From positions 1 to 14,542 of the forward strand of contig CAMMNR010000032.1 in NCBI GenBank assembly GCA_946498265.1: 14,542 nt of DNA. Reading direction: 5' to 3'. The notes under the pieces were generated by a model. The model was not told where the DNA came from and searched no databases. It saw only the letters and a list, made by a program, of their open reading frames with translations. The stretch's first letter is position 1; every line of letters begins with the position of its first letter. This stretch comes from an uncultured Clostridium sp. (lineage in GTDB: Bacteria; Bacillota; Clostridia; TANB77; CAG-508). Position numbers and translations under genes: made by a program. Below, in pieces: positions 1 to 6,980 of this stretch.

Positions 1-904
1 GTGCTTTTGTTCCTTTTTTTATTGTCCATGCTCTTACTTCTGGTTCTCCAGCTGTTAGAAATGACATTAGCCCTAATAAGTCATAACTCTTTTTTATTAC
101 TTTATCTAGTCCAGATTCATTTAATCCTAATGCATCTAGCATCTCTTTTTTGTCTTCATCTTCTAAACTTGATAATTCTTCTTCTATTTTAACACATAAT
201 GGAATTACTTCTGCATTTTCATTTGTGGCATATTCTTTTACTTTTAAAACTAATTCGTCATTTTCTGCATTTTCTAATTGTTCTTCTGAAACATTTGCAA
301 TATATAAAATAGGCTTTGTAGTAAGTAAAAACATATCTTTTACTATTGCCTGTTCATCTTCATTAAATTCTATTGTTCTTGCAGATTTTCCATCTTCTAA
401 TGTTTTTTTGATTTTTTCTAATAAATCTATTTCTGCTTGATATTTTTTATCTGCTTTTAAATTTTTTCTTGCTTTGTCTAATCTTTTATTTACTGTTTCT
501 ATATCAGCAAATATTAATTCTAAGTTTATTGTCTCTATATCTCTTATAGGGTCTACACTTCCATCAACATGTACTACATTTTCATCATTAAAACATCTTA
601 CAACTTCACATATTGCGTCTGTTTCTCTAATATGTGATAAAAATTTGTTTCCTAATCCTTCTCCTCTACTTGCTCCTTTTACTAGACCTGCTATGTCTAC
701 AAATTCAATAACTGCATGTGTTACTTTTTGAGGATTGTACATTTTTGCCAAGTTGTCTAATCTTTCATCTGGCACAGGTACAACTCCAACATTTGGTTCT
801 ATTGTACAAAATGGATAATTTGCACATTCTGCTCCTGCTTTTGTAATACTATTAAATAATGTACTTTTTCCTACATTTGGTAATCCTACTATTCCTAATT
901 TCAT
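1..904 (-). CDS. ychF: Ribosome-binding ATPase YchF, N-terminal part (cut by window edge)
   Basis: The minus-strand frame opens at ATG 904-902 and stays open to base 1, giving about 301 codons of a protein that is normally about 365 residues; the missing part is most of the C-terminal TGS domain. The start reads MKLGIVGLPNVGKST, with the P-loop at residues 7-15. The switch motif DIAGLVKGASRGEGLGNKF and a G4 site reading NVSE instead of NKxD are the signature of YchF, the Obg-family member that prefers ATP. Close to the edge the typical TAGEPEVRAWTIKKG stretch begins the TGS region. YchF binds ribosomes and is linked to stress responses. There is no Shine-Dalgarno sequence directly in front of the ATG. 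The only purine-rich site (AAAGGAG, 947-953) lies about 42 nt upstream and precedes a seven-codon mini-ORF. Identity is near certain; the translation start is somewhat less so. Confidence 0.96.
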   Translation of the reverse strand, partial: MKLGIVGLPNVGKSTLFNSITKAGAECANYPFCTIEPNVGVVPVPDERLDNLAKMYNPQKVTHAVIEFVDIAGLVKGASRGEGLGNKFLSHIRETDAICEVVRCFNDENVVHVDGSVDPIRDIETINLELIFADIETVNKRLDKARKNLKADKKYQAEIDLLEKIKKTLEDGKSARTIEFNEDEQAIVKDMFLLTTKPILYIANVSEEQLENAENDELVLKVKEYATNENAEVIPLCVKIEEELSSLEDEDKKEMLDALGLNESGLDKVIKKSYDLLGLMSFLTAGEPEVRAWTIKKGTKA

Positions 905-1044
905 TATTTATTTTATGACATATTAATAATTAAAATATATCATAATCTCCTTTCTTCATAGATTTTATTTAATATAATAAAATATTTCATTAATTTACTA
1001 TCAAATTTTAACATATTTGAATTTATAAATCAACTAAAATTTTT

Positions 1045-1068
1045 AGCCGAAGTAAATTTACTTCGGCT
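1045..1068 (-). terminator. Perfect 24-bp palindrome after thrS, probable terminator
   Basis: AGCCGAAGTAAA is followed directly by its exact reverse complement, giving a GC-containing 12-bp stem (fewer pairs once a loop forms). It lies 27 bp beyond the thrS stop codon and before ychF. On the thrS strand it is followed by AAAAATTTT rather than a clean U-run, so termination may be inefficient. On the plus strand a T7 run follows 11 bases later. Confidence 0.55.
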
Positions 1069-1095
1069 TATTGCAGAGTTTTTTTATGTCAAGTA

Positions 1096-3033
1096 CTAAC
1101 CTTTTACTTTTTCGCTATCTCCTCTTAGAATCTTCTCAATAAATTCATCTATTTTCATTGTTCCAATATCTCCGTCTTTTCTAGAACGTACAGAAACTAA
1201 ATTTTCATCTGCTTCTTTTTGTCCTGCAATGACCATATATGGAACTTTTTCCAATTGTGCTTCACGGATTTTATAACCTATTTTTTCATTTCTATTGTCT
1301 AATTTTACACGTATTCCTTTTTGATGCATTTGTTGTTCTATTTTTTCTGTATATTCGTGTTGTTTTTCTGATATTGGTAAAATTTTAACTTGTACAGGTG
1401 CTAACCATACAGGTAAATTTCCTTTTGTTTCTTCTAATAAGAATGATATAAATCTATCAGATGAACCTAGTATTGCTCTATGAATAACTACAGGTCTATG
1501 TGCTTTTCCATCTTCCCCTATATATTCCAATTCAAATCTTTCTGGTAAAGCAAAGTCTAATTGACATGTTGGTATTGTTACATCATGATTTAATGCTGTT
1601 TTTATTTGTATATCAATTTTTGGTCCGTAAAATGCTGCTTCTCCTTCTGCTTCATAAAAATCAATGTTTAATTCTGTTAATATTTCTCTTAGTTGACTCT
1701 CTGCTGTTTCCCACATTTCATCATTATCAATATATTTTTCCTTGTTATTTTTATCTCTTAAAGATAATCTATATTGGAAAGCTGAACTTGGGAAACCAAA
1801 ATCTTTTTGATATACTTCTACTATTAAATTTAGAACTTTTCCTACTTCTTCTTTTATTTGATCTGGTCTTACAAAAAGATGTGCATCATTTTGACACATT
1901 TGACGAACACGCTCTAGTCCACAAACTGCTCCACTATTTTCGTATCTAAAATCATGTGCAAGTTCTCCAATTTTTATTGGTAAGTCTCTATATGAGTGCA
2001 TTGAATTTTTATATATTAACATGTGATGTGGACAATTCATTGGTCTTAAAACCATTTCTTCTGTATCCATTTTCATAATTGGAAACATATCATCTTTATA
2101 ATGATCCCAATGTCCACTTACTTTATATAATTCTGTATTTGCAAGTGATGGTGTATATACATGGTCATAACCTAATGCAATTTCTTTATCTTGTATATAT
2201 CTTTCCAAAATTCTTCTAATAGTTGCTCCATTTGGCAAATACATTGGAAGTCCTGAACCTACTAATTTATGTGTCATAAATATATTTAAGTCTTTTCCTA
2301 TTTTTCTATGGTCTCTTTGTTTTGCTTCTTCTAGAAAGTTTAAATATTCTTCTAATTGACTAGCTTTTGGGAAAGATATTGCATATATTCTTTGAAGCAT
2401 TTTATTTTTTTCACTACCTCTCCAATATGCTCCTGAAGATGATAATATCTTAACTGCTTTAACTTTCCCTGTACTTTCTAGATGTGGTCCTGCACATAAG
2501 TCTGTAAAATCTCCTTGTTTATAGAAACTTATTTCTTCTCCTTCTGGTAATTCTTCAATTAATTCTTGCTTATATGGTTGCCCTTCCATCAATTTTAAAG
2601 CTTCATTTTTAGGAAGTGTAAACTTTTCTATTTCTATATTTTCTTTTATAATTTTTTTCATTTCTGCTTCTATTTTTTCTTTATCTTCATCAGTAAATGG
2701 TTTTTCTACATCAAAATCATAATAAAAACCTTCATCTATTGCAGGTCCAATTGCAAATTTAACATCTGGAAATAATCTTTTTACAGCTTGAGCCATAATA
2801 TGTGAAGTTGTGTGCCAATATGCTTTTTTCCCTTCTAGACTAGAATCAAACGTATTAATAACAAGGTTACAATCCTCATTTAACTTAAATCTTAAATCTT
2901 TAACTTCTCCATTTACTTCTCCACAAGTTGCTACTCTTGCTAATCCTTCACTAATTTTTTTTGCTACTTCTAAAATGCTTGTTCCTTTTTCTACCTCAAT
3001 GATAGAATTGTCTTTCAATGTGATTTTTAACAT
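1096..3033 (-). CDS. thrS: Threonyl-tRNA synthetase
   Basis: A 645-residue class II aminoacyl-tRNA synthetase of normal length that charges tRNA-Thr in the cytoplasm. Domain order: TGS at about 1-62; the second additional (editing) domain with H74-x3-H78 and C180-x3-H184, matching the E. coli editing site H73/H77/C182/H186; then the catalytic core with motif 2 (LRPMNCPHHM), the zinc ligands in NCPHH, DAHLFV and VVIHRAILGS, and a C-terminal anticodon-binding domain (PVQVKILPISEKQ onward). The start is set by AAAAGGAGG (complement of 3041-3049) seven bases upstream of ATG 3033. Expression should be controlled by the T-box leader at 3121-3340, which is induced by uncharged tRNA-Thr. The leader also carries an inverted pair of REP-like modules between the T-box terminator and the ribosome binding site. 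Domains and motifs are complete; no defect is seen. Confidence 0.99.
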   Translation of the reverse strand: MLKITLKDNSIIEVEKGTSILEVAKKISEGLARVATCGEVNGEVKDLRFKLNEDCNLVINTFDSSLEGKKAYWHTTSHIMAQAVKRLFPDVKFAIGPAIDEGFYYDFDVEKPFTDEDKEKIEAEMKKIIKENIEIEKFTLPKNEALKLMEGQPYKQELIEELPEGEEISFYKQGDFTDLCAGPHLESTGKVKAVKILSSSGAYWRGSEKNKMLQRIYAISFPKASQLEEYLNFLEEAKQRDHRKIGKDLNIFMTHKLVGSGLPMYLPNGATIRRILERYIQDKEIALGYDHVYTPSLANTELYKVSGHWDHYKDDMFPIMKMDTEEMVLRPMNCPHHMLIYKNSMHSYRDLPIKIGELAHDFRYENSGAVCGLERVRQMCQNDAHLFVRPDQIKEEVGKVLNLIVEVYQKDFGFPSSAFQYRLSLRDKNNKEKYIDNDEMWETAESQLREILTELNIDFYEAEGEAAFYGPKIDIQIKTALNHDVTIPTCQLDFALPERFELEYIGEDGKAHRPVVIHRAILGSSDRFISFLLEETKGNLPVWLAPVQVKILPISEKQHEYTEKIEQQMHQKGIRVKLDNRNEKIGYKIREAQLEKVPYMVIAGQKEADENLVSVRSRKDGDIGTMKIDEFIEKILRGDSEKVKG

Positions 3034-3048
3034 ATTTATTCCTCCTTT

Positions 3049-3113
3049 TGTCTCATTTGGGACGTTTCTTTTTGAGACATTTTGTCTTATTGGTACCTGT
3101 CCCTATTGAGACA
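3049..3113. repeat. Inverted pair of 31-bp REP-like modules in the thrS 5' UTR
   Basis: Two 31-bp modules, 3049-3079 and 3083-3113, are separated by TTT. Each begins TGTCT(C/T)A and ends T(G/A)AGACA, so each is itself an imperfect inverted repeat. Read in opposite orientations, each contains a GTCCC box next to the AGACA end (GGGAC at 3059-3063, GTCCC at 3099-3103), so the pair is head-to-head like a BIME. A third module lies at 10820-10850. The pair abuts the thrS Shine-Dalgarno sequence and lies just after the T-box terminator. Paired GGGAC...GTCCC and AGACA-AAA-TGTCT segments would let the RNA fold into one long hairpin. The resemblance to REP elements mobilised by RAYT transposases is inference; no such transposase is in the window. 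Confidence 0.75.
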
Positions 3114-3124
3114 TAATATAAAAA

Positions 3125-3156
3125 CACCCCTAATGAATATAATATTCATAGGAGTG
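3125..3156 (-). terminator. T-box intrinsic terminator
   Basis: On the minus strand CACTCC pairs with GGGGTG (one G-T pair), extended by an AU-rich stem with one bulged base, and followed by TTTTTAT. Its 5' arm (3150-3156) is also the 3' arm of the antiterminator, so the two folds exclude each other. Confidence 0.93.
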
Positions 3157-3182
3157 CATTTATCTATACACGGTTCCATCCT
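3150..3182 (-). promoter_or_regulatory. T-box antiterminator helix with UGGA bulge
   Basis: AGGA (3179-3182) pairs with UCCU (3150-3153), and GUGU (3168-3171) pairs with GCAC (3154-3157, one G-U pair). The seven-base bulge UGGAACC (3172-3178) is exactly where T-boxes bind the tRNA 3' end. By the established UGGN/NCCA rule, UGGA expects U at tRNA position 73. Confidence 0.92.
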
Positions 3183-3366
3183 AATTTTAACTTAATTTTA
3201 GATTATAACGTATCTTAAACGTCTAGCTTTTTCACTAGAAACATAAAGAGGTAGTTTTCAAATATGTTTGCTTAAGTTAGCTTTCAGCCAATGACTAACT
3301 TTCTCTTTAAGTAACCTTTATTTTACTCTTCTCTTATTGTTTTTATTTTTAAAATTATCATGTTAT

Positions 3367-3395
3367 ATTTTAATACTTTTTTTTAAAAAAGTCAA
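3367..3395 (-). promoter_or_regulatory. Sigma-A promoter of the thrS leader
   Basis: TTGACT (3390-3395), 17 bp, TAAAAT (3367-3372) on the minus strand. It would start transcription near 3360, about 20 nt before Stem I of the T-box. Confidence 0.82.
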
Positions 3396-3414
3396 TGATT
3401 TGTATTAAAAATCA

Positions 3415-3443
3415 TTTACTTTTACAAATTAATATTATATAAT
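3415..3443 (+). promoter_or_regulatory. Sigma-A promoter of the tRNA-Thr gene
   Basis: TTTACT (3415-3420), 17 bp, perfect TATAAT (3438-3443). Start predicted near 3450, about 13 nt before the mature tRNA 5' end. It diverges from the thrS promoter, with the two -35 boxes 19 bp apart. Confidence 0.82.
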
Positions 3444-3462
3444 TGTATAGTATATTTTATTT

Positions 3463-3538
3463 GCTTCCATAGCTCAGTTGGCAGAGTGCTACCTTGGTAA
3501 GGTAGAGGTCACGGGTTCAATTCCCGTTGGAAGCCCCA
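3463..3538 (+). tRNA. tRNA-Thr, anticodon GGU, CCA encoded
   Basis: The acceptor arms GCTTCCA (3463-3469) and TGGAAGC (3528-3534) pair perfectly. The anticodon stem CTACC/GGTAG (3489-3493, 3501-3505) encloses loop TTGGTAA, so the anticodon GGT is at 3496-3498 and reads ACC/ACU. The T arm ACGGG-TTCAATT-CCCGT is intact. CCA (3536-3538) is encoded. The discriminator base 3535 is C, which is unexpected: U or A is what I would anticipate for a bacterial tRNA-Thr. It also does not match the neighbouring thrS T-box, whose UGGA bulge calls for U73. The gene has its own promoter and lies alone on the plus strand among minus-strand genes. Confidence 0.97.
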
Positions 3539-3615
3539 TTAATATATTATTTTTAAAATAATTTTTGTATATATTTACTGCCACTAAATCTAGTCTTGAA
3601 TGTATTACAGATTTA

Positions 3616-3651
3616 AAAAGTGATATTTATACTCTTATAAATATCACTTTT
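3616..3651 (+). terminator. Bidirectional terminator after tRNA-Thr
   Basis: A perfect 16-bp stem, AAAAGTGATATTTATA (3616-3631) and its complement (3636-3651), with a CTCT loop. The stem starts with AAAA and ends with TTTT, so it can work in both directions. It would end the tRNA transcript about 80 nt after CCA and back up the sigH terminator. Bases 3539-3615 show nothing else definable. Confidence 0.8.
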
Positions 3652-3701
3652 ATAAATTTTCTCTATTCATAAAATTATAACTTTTATTCTTTTCAAGAAA
3701 A

Positions 3702-3738
3702 AATAGGGAAAAAAAAGGGCGTCCCCTTTTTCCCTATT
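3702..3738 (-). terminator. Palindrome/terminator overlapping the sigH stop codon
   Basis: Arms AATAGGGAAAAA (left) and TTTTTCCCTATT (right) flank a GGG-CGT-CCC core, with an extra three A on one side. The sigH TAG stop (3734-3736) lies inside the right arm. On the minus strand the hairpin is followed by six T. The core reads GGGGACG on the minus strand, recalling the GGGAC box of the 31-bp modules, so it may be a repeat-derived terminator. Confidence 0.75.
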
Positions 3739-4378
3739 CATTAAATAAATTTTTTATTGCTTTTTTCCTTATTCTTTGAATTGCATTGTCTACTGATTTT
3801 ACTGGAGAATCTAATTTTTGCGCTATTATATTATAACTTTCTCCTTTTATAAATCTATTTAGCACTTGTTTTTCAAAATCACTTAATGTTTTTTCTATGT
3901 TACTTTGTAACTGCTCATAATATTCTTTTTTCATTATTGTTTCTAACGGATCTTCTATTGTGTTACTATCAAATGTATCTATTAATTCTACACTATCTTC
4001 TTCGTTGTTATCATACGCTGCTGTATTCAGAGATAAATACGAATTTAGTGGCATATGCTTTTGTCTATTTGATGTTTTTATTGCAGTTATTAATTGTCTT
4101 TCTATACATATATTTGCAAAAGATTTGAAACTGTTTTGTTTGTCTTTATTAAAGCTTTTTATTGCTTTATATAATCCTATCATTCCTTCTTGTATTATAT
4201 CTTCTTTTTCTGCTCCTATTAAGAAATATTTTCCAACTTTAATATTTACTAGTTCTTTGTATTTATCTAATAAATAAGTTAAAGCTTTTTCATCTCCTGT
4301 TTTTATTTCTGCTATTATTTCCTCGTCTGTTTGATTTTGATATTTATTAGTTGCAAAAAAAACATTTTGTTCTTGCAT
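3734..4378 (-). CDS. sigH: RNA polymerase sporulation sigma factor SigH
   Basis: 214 residues, the usual size for sigma-H of Bacillota, which directs the transition-state and early sporulation regulon. Region 2 is at about 30-105: the core-binding segment GAEKEDIIQEGMIGLYKAI is diagnostic, followed by the -10 recognition helix around SFANICIERQLITAIKT. Region 4 is at about 155-212, with the helix-turn-helix GESYNIIAQKLDSPVKSVDNAIQRIR (split here: GESYNIIAQKLD, then SPVKSVDNAIQRIR). GGAGGT lies 9 bp before ATG 4378. The gene has its own perfect-consensus sigma-A promoter (4423-4451) placed directly behind the stop codon of the upstream GH18 gene. In B. subtilis and many clostridia sigH is followed by rpmG-secE-nusG; here a tRNA-Thr and thrS follow, so that synteny is lost. 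In B. subtilis the gene is transcribed by sigma-A and repressed by AbrB; no AbrB site can be recognised by eye. Confidence 0.95.
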   Translation of the reverse strand: MQEQNVFFATNKYQNQTDEEIIAEIKTGDEKALTYLLDKYKELVNIKVGKYFLIGAEKEDIIQEGMIGLYKAIKSFNKDKQNSFKSFANICIERQLITAIKTSNRQKHMPLNSYLSLNTAAYDNNEEDSVELIDTFDSNTIEDPLETIMKKEYYEQLQSNIEKTLSDFEKQVLNRFIKGESYNIIAQKLDSPVKSVDNAIQRIRKKAIKNLFNE

Positions 4379-4422
4379 TAGTCAAATTACCTCCAAATGT
4401 ACTTTTTATCTACTTTAATAGT

Positions 4423-4451
4423 ATTATATCTATCTAGTCCTATTATGTCAA
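4423..4451 (-). promoter_or_regulatory. Consensus sigma-A promoter of sigH
   Basis: TTGACA (4446-4451), 17 bp, TATAAT (4423-4428) on the minus strand: both hexamers are perfect. The -35 box starts 11 bp after the end of the upstream gene. Confidence 0.88.
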
Positions 4452-4461
4452 GGAGTTTACC

Positions 4462-6198
4462 CTATTTAGTATTATTTAATTCTAATTCTTGTACTAACAT
4501 TTTCCAGAACTCTTCAGTTTCCATTCCTTTTTGCCAAGATGCTACTCCTGCAAGGTTATTATTTTTTATTAGTGCCACCTTTTCTTTTAGTGAAGTTATA
4601 TCTTCTATCCACATTTTTTTTGTGTTTCCATCTTCTTCATATTCTACGTAGTATTGTTTTTCATCATCTAACCAGTTTCGTTCTACTCCTTCTGGTATAA
4701 CACTATCTATATCTTTCATGCTGACTGTTGGATTTCTCATAATTTTACCATTACTATCTTCTGTCCATAATCTTGTATATAATGGGACAGCTAAAATTAT
4801 TTTTTCTGGTTCTATTTCTTCTGTTGTTAAAAACTTATTTAAACTTAGCTCTACCCAATTATATCCAGCTGTTGTTCCAGCTTTGTCACTTGATACTCCA
4901 TATTGGTCATATGCCATAAATATAATATAGTCTGCAACATCTCCTATTACATGTCTATCAAAACATAATGACCAAGTTTCTCCTCCATCTGGTGCAGTTA
5001 CATCTACTGATGTTACTAATCCAATTTCTTTTAGTCTAGGTGTTAATTCTATTATGAATCTTGAATATAAATCTTTATCTTCTTGTCTCATATTTTCAAA
5101 ATCAACATTTATACCATCTAATCCATATTTTACACAAGCTTTAACAATTGATTCTATTAATTCTTTCCTTGACTCATAACTATTCATTATTCTAGATGTT
5201 ACTGTTATCATTCCATCTCCAGCATTTGACACCATTGGCCACACTTTATATCCATTATTGTGTGCCCATTCTATATATGCTTGTCCTTCTTCTCCTACGT
5301 TTTCAATAAATTCTCCATCTTCATCAATATAGAAAAATGCTGGTGAAACTACATTTACTCCTTCAATGGTTGTTCCTGTTCTATCTGGTGCAGTTGCAAC
5401 ATGTGAAAAATAATCCCATGTTAAGTTTACTTTTCCTTGTATTTGTTTTTCCTCTTCCATATCTGTTCTTACAGTGAATTCATTTGCTAATTTATTTGAT
5501 TTTACATATCCTATTTTTCCATTTGATGTCCTTATCCTTGTAAAATTACCTTCTGTAGATATTATTACTACATTATCACCTTTTTTTATTCTGTCTATTG
5601 TTTTTGCTATAAAATTTGTTGAAGATTTTACTGCTAAGTCTGATGTGGTAATAGCTTGTTTTTGTTCTCTATCTAAAGAATCCATTGTTACTACTTTTGA
5701 CTCTTCTAAATTTTCAATTTCTATATTATATACATCTGTCATCTCTGAAATTGGTAAATATGTTATATCATCTTTTTTTATTGCATGTGCATGTATTGAT
5801 TTATTTGAACCATTTATATTTATACTATTATCCTCGAATCCAATTTCTGCTATTTTTTTGTCATATGTTGTTACTATTTTATTTATACTTTCTTCTTCAT
5901 ATATATATTTATCAAAAAAATTAGCCACATCATCTTGTGATAAATATATTATGTCATCTTCAATTAAAACATCATTTTTTAAATTTGAAGTTATATTGTT
6001 ATTATTTATTACTAAATTTGTTTTTTCATTTTTATCAAAAATTATATAATTACTTGCTATTAGTCCTGCTATTGCAAGTATTATTATAGCTAAAATTACT
6101 ATAAATACTATTTTTATTTTTTTCTTTTTTACCTTTGTTGCATCTTTTGTTGCTTGTTTTACTGTTGTCTTTTTTTGTATTCTTCTACCTTCTCTCAT
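4462..6198 (-). CDS. Membrane-anchored SH3-GH18 glycosidase (YaaH/SleL/YdhD-like)
   Basis: 578 residues. A lysine-rich cytoplasmic tail (1-28) precedes one transmembrane helix (about 29-51), so the rest is probably outside the membrane. Residues about 75-170 look like a copper-amine-oxidase-N-type stalk domain. About 185-240 is a bacterial SH3-like domain (VKSSTNFIAKTIDRIKKGD... GKIGYVK). From about 255 to 570 runs a glycoside hydrolase 18 barrel. The catalytic signature DGINVDFENM (361-370) keeps the acid/base Glu368 and Asp366; the second Asp of DxxDxDxE is Asn364, as in other peptidoglycan-type GH18 enzymes. Relatives cleave N-acetylglucosamine bonds in cell wall or spore cortex. Lying upstream of sigH suggests a wall or sporulation role, but that is inference. 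AAGGAG lies 10 bp before ATG 6198. The gene name cannot be fixed. Confidence 0.9.
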   Translation of the reverse strand: MREGRRIQKKTTVKQATKDATKVKKKKIKIVFIVILAIIILAIAGLIASNYIIFDKNEKTNLVINNNNITSNLKNDVLIEDDIIYLSQDDVANFFDKYIYEEESINKIVTTYDKKIAEIGFEDNSININGSNKSIHAHAIKKDDITYLPISEMTDVYNIEIENLEESKVVTMDSLDREQKQAITTSDLAVKSSTNFIAKTIDRIKKGDNVVIISTEGNFTRIRTSNGKIGYVKSNKLANEFTVRTDMEEEKQIQGKVNLTWDYFSHVATAPDRTGTTIEGVNVVSPAFFYIDEDGEFIENVGEEGQAYIEWAHNNGYKVWPMVSNAGDGMITVTSRIMNSYESRKELIESIVKACVKYGLDGINVDFENMRQEDKDLYSRFIIELTPRLKEIGLVTSVDVTAPDGGETWSLCFDRHVIGDVADYIIFMAYDQYGVSSDKAGTTAGYNWVELSLNKFLTTEEIEPEKIILAVPLYTRLWTEDSNGKIMRNPTVSMKDIDSVIPEGVERNWLDDEKQYYVEYEEDGNTKKMWIEDITSLKEKVALIKNNNLAGVASWQKGMETEEFWKMLVQELELNNTK

Positions 6199-6233
6199 AT
6201 CTTTTGCTCCTTGTTTTTTATTTTTATATTATA

Positions 6234-6261
6234 ACTATACCATAAAAATATTTTTTATCAA
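6234..6261 (-). promoter_or_regulatory. Probable sigma-A promoter of the GH18 gene
   Basis: TTGATA (6256-6261), 16 bp, TATAGT (6234-6239), ending 35 bp before the start codon. It sits right behind the alkD stop codon and no terminator separates the two genes, so read-through is also possible. Confidence 0.6.
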
Positions 6262-6269
6262 ATAATTTT

Positions 6270-6980
6270 TTAAATTTTTTTCATATTTCTTAAAATTTTT
6301 TTATTTTCTTCTGATATTCTAAAAGATTCTATCCCTTTTTGTAATGCTTTGTTGTATGTAAATTTGTCTAATTTACTAGTTTTTAAATATTCTATTGTTT
6401 CATTAAAATATTTTATTAAACATATTGATATCGCCCAAGCTATTGCCATTTGAACATAATATTCTTCATTTTTTACATTTTCAAATATTTTAAAATTTTC
6501 TTCTAAATATTGCTCTTCAATATAATAATCTAATATCATAACAATCCCAAATCTAATCTCAAATTCTTTGCTAGAATTTAAATATGGTTTTATAAAATTC
6601 CACATAATTTCTTTATTTTTCTTTGTTATTTTTAATCCTGCACAAAATACATCACATGTAGCCCAGTTATCTATTTTTGGTATAAATTCTTTTATATATC
6701 CTAATATTTTTTCCATGTCTTTTTCTTTTGATAAACCTATTATCATACCTTGCAAGAGTATTTCTTCATAATATTCATTATCTATATTTTCTAGTAAATC
6801 TTCTATTTTGTATTGTTTTAATACCTCTTTTGCATAATTTCTTAATATTGGTACTCTTACACCTAAAATATTTTCTGTATTTGGACATAATCCACTATGA
6901 AATTCTTTATATTTTACATCTGCTAATTCTTTTAGCTTATTTTTTATTTCTTCCTTTATTTGGCTCATTTTTATTTTCAT
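6270..6980 (-). CDS. DNA alkylation repair protein, AlkD family
   Basis: 236 residues of HEAT-like helical repeats. AlkD-type DNA glycosylases excise bulky or cationic alkylated bases such as 3- and 7-alkylpurines without base flipping. The family residues are visible: NWATCD gives Trp106 and Asp110, then Arg143 in FEIRFGIVMI and Trp182 in AIAWAISICL. They match Trp109, Asp113, Arg148 and Trp187 of B. cereus AlkD in order and spacing. The full-length family is about 225-240 residues, so the protein is complete. The start is uncertain: AGAAGGG lies only one base before ATG 6980, while an in-frame ATG at codon 5 (6968) is 13 bases from it. A good promoter lies at 7022-7050. There is no terminator before the GH18 gene downstream. 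Confidence 0.9.
   Translation of the reverse strand: MKIKMSQIKEEIKNKLKELADVKYKEFHSGLCPNTENILGVRVPILRNYAKEVLKQYKIEDLLENIDNEYYEEILLQGMIIGLSKEKDMEKILGYIKEFIPKIDNWATCDVFCAGLKITKKNKEIMWNFIKPYLNSSKEFEIRFGIVMILDYYIEEQYLEENFKIFENVKNEEYYVQMAIAWAISICLIKYFNETIEYLKTSKLDKFTYNKALQKGIESFRISEENKKILRNMKKI

Larger units (their letters stand above)
3121..3340 (-). promoter_or_regulatory. T-box riboswitch (threonine-specific) controlling thrS
   Basis: Read on the minus strand, the leader has every T-box part. The Stem I base pairs 3331-3337 with 3243-3250. The specifier loop has the 5' AGUA element (3324-3327) and, on the 3' side, GAAAACUACC, in which ACU (3253-3255) is followed by the usual A; ACU is a threonine codon, and the overlapping ACC would also be threonine. 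The distal stem AAGTTAG/CTAACTT (3274-3280 with 3295-3301) is flanked by an AGAGA bulge. The T-box itself is AGGATGGAACCGTGT (3168-3182), then the terminator hairpin. Uncharged tRNA-Thr should stabilise the antiterminator and allow thrS transcription. Recognition is very secure; the choice between ACU and ACC is less so. Confidence 0.96.

Noticed and set aside
1500..1949. 149-codon plus-strand ORF, rich in Leu.
   Set aside because: It is antisense within thrS; the Leu/Phe bias is typical of a shadow of an AT-rich Lys/Glu-rich gene.
2810..3109. 99-codon plus-strand ORF across the thrS 5' end.
   Set aside because: It runs through the thrS start and the repeat modules; no conserved protein is recognisable.
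5474..6049. 191-codon plus-strand ORF.
   Set aside because: It is antisense to the GH18 gene, with no ribosome binding site and a composition that mirrors the real gene.
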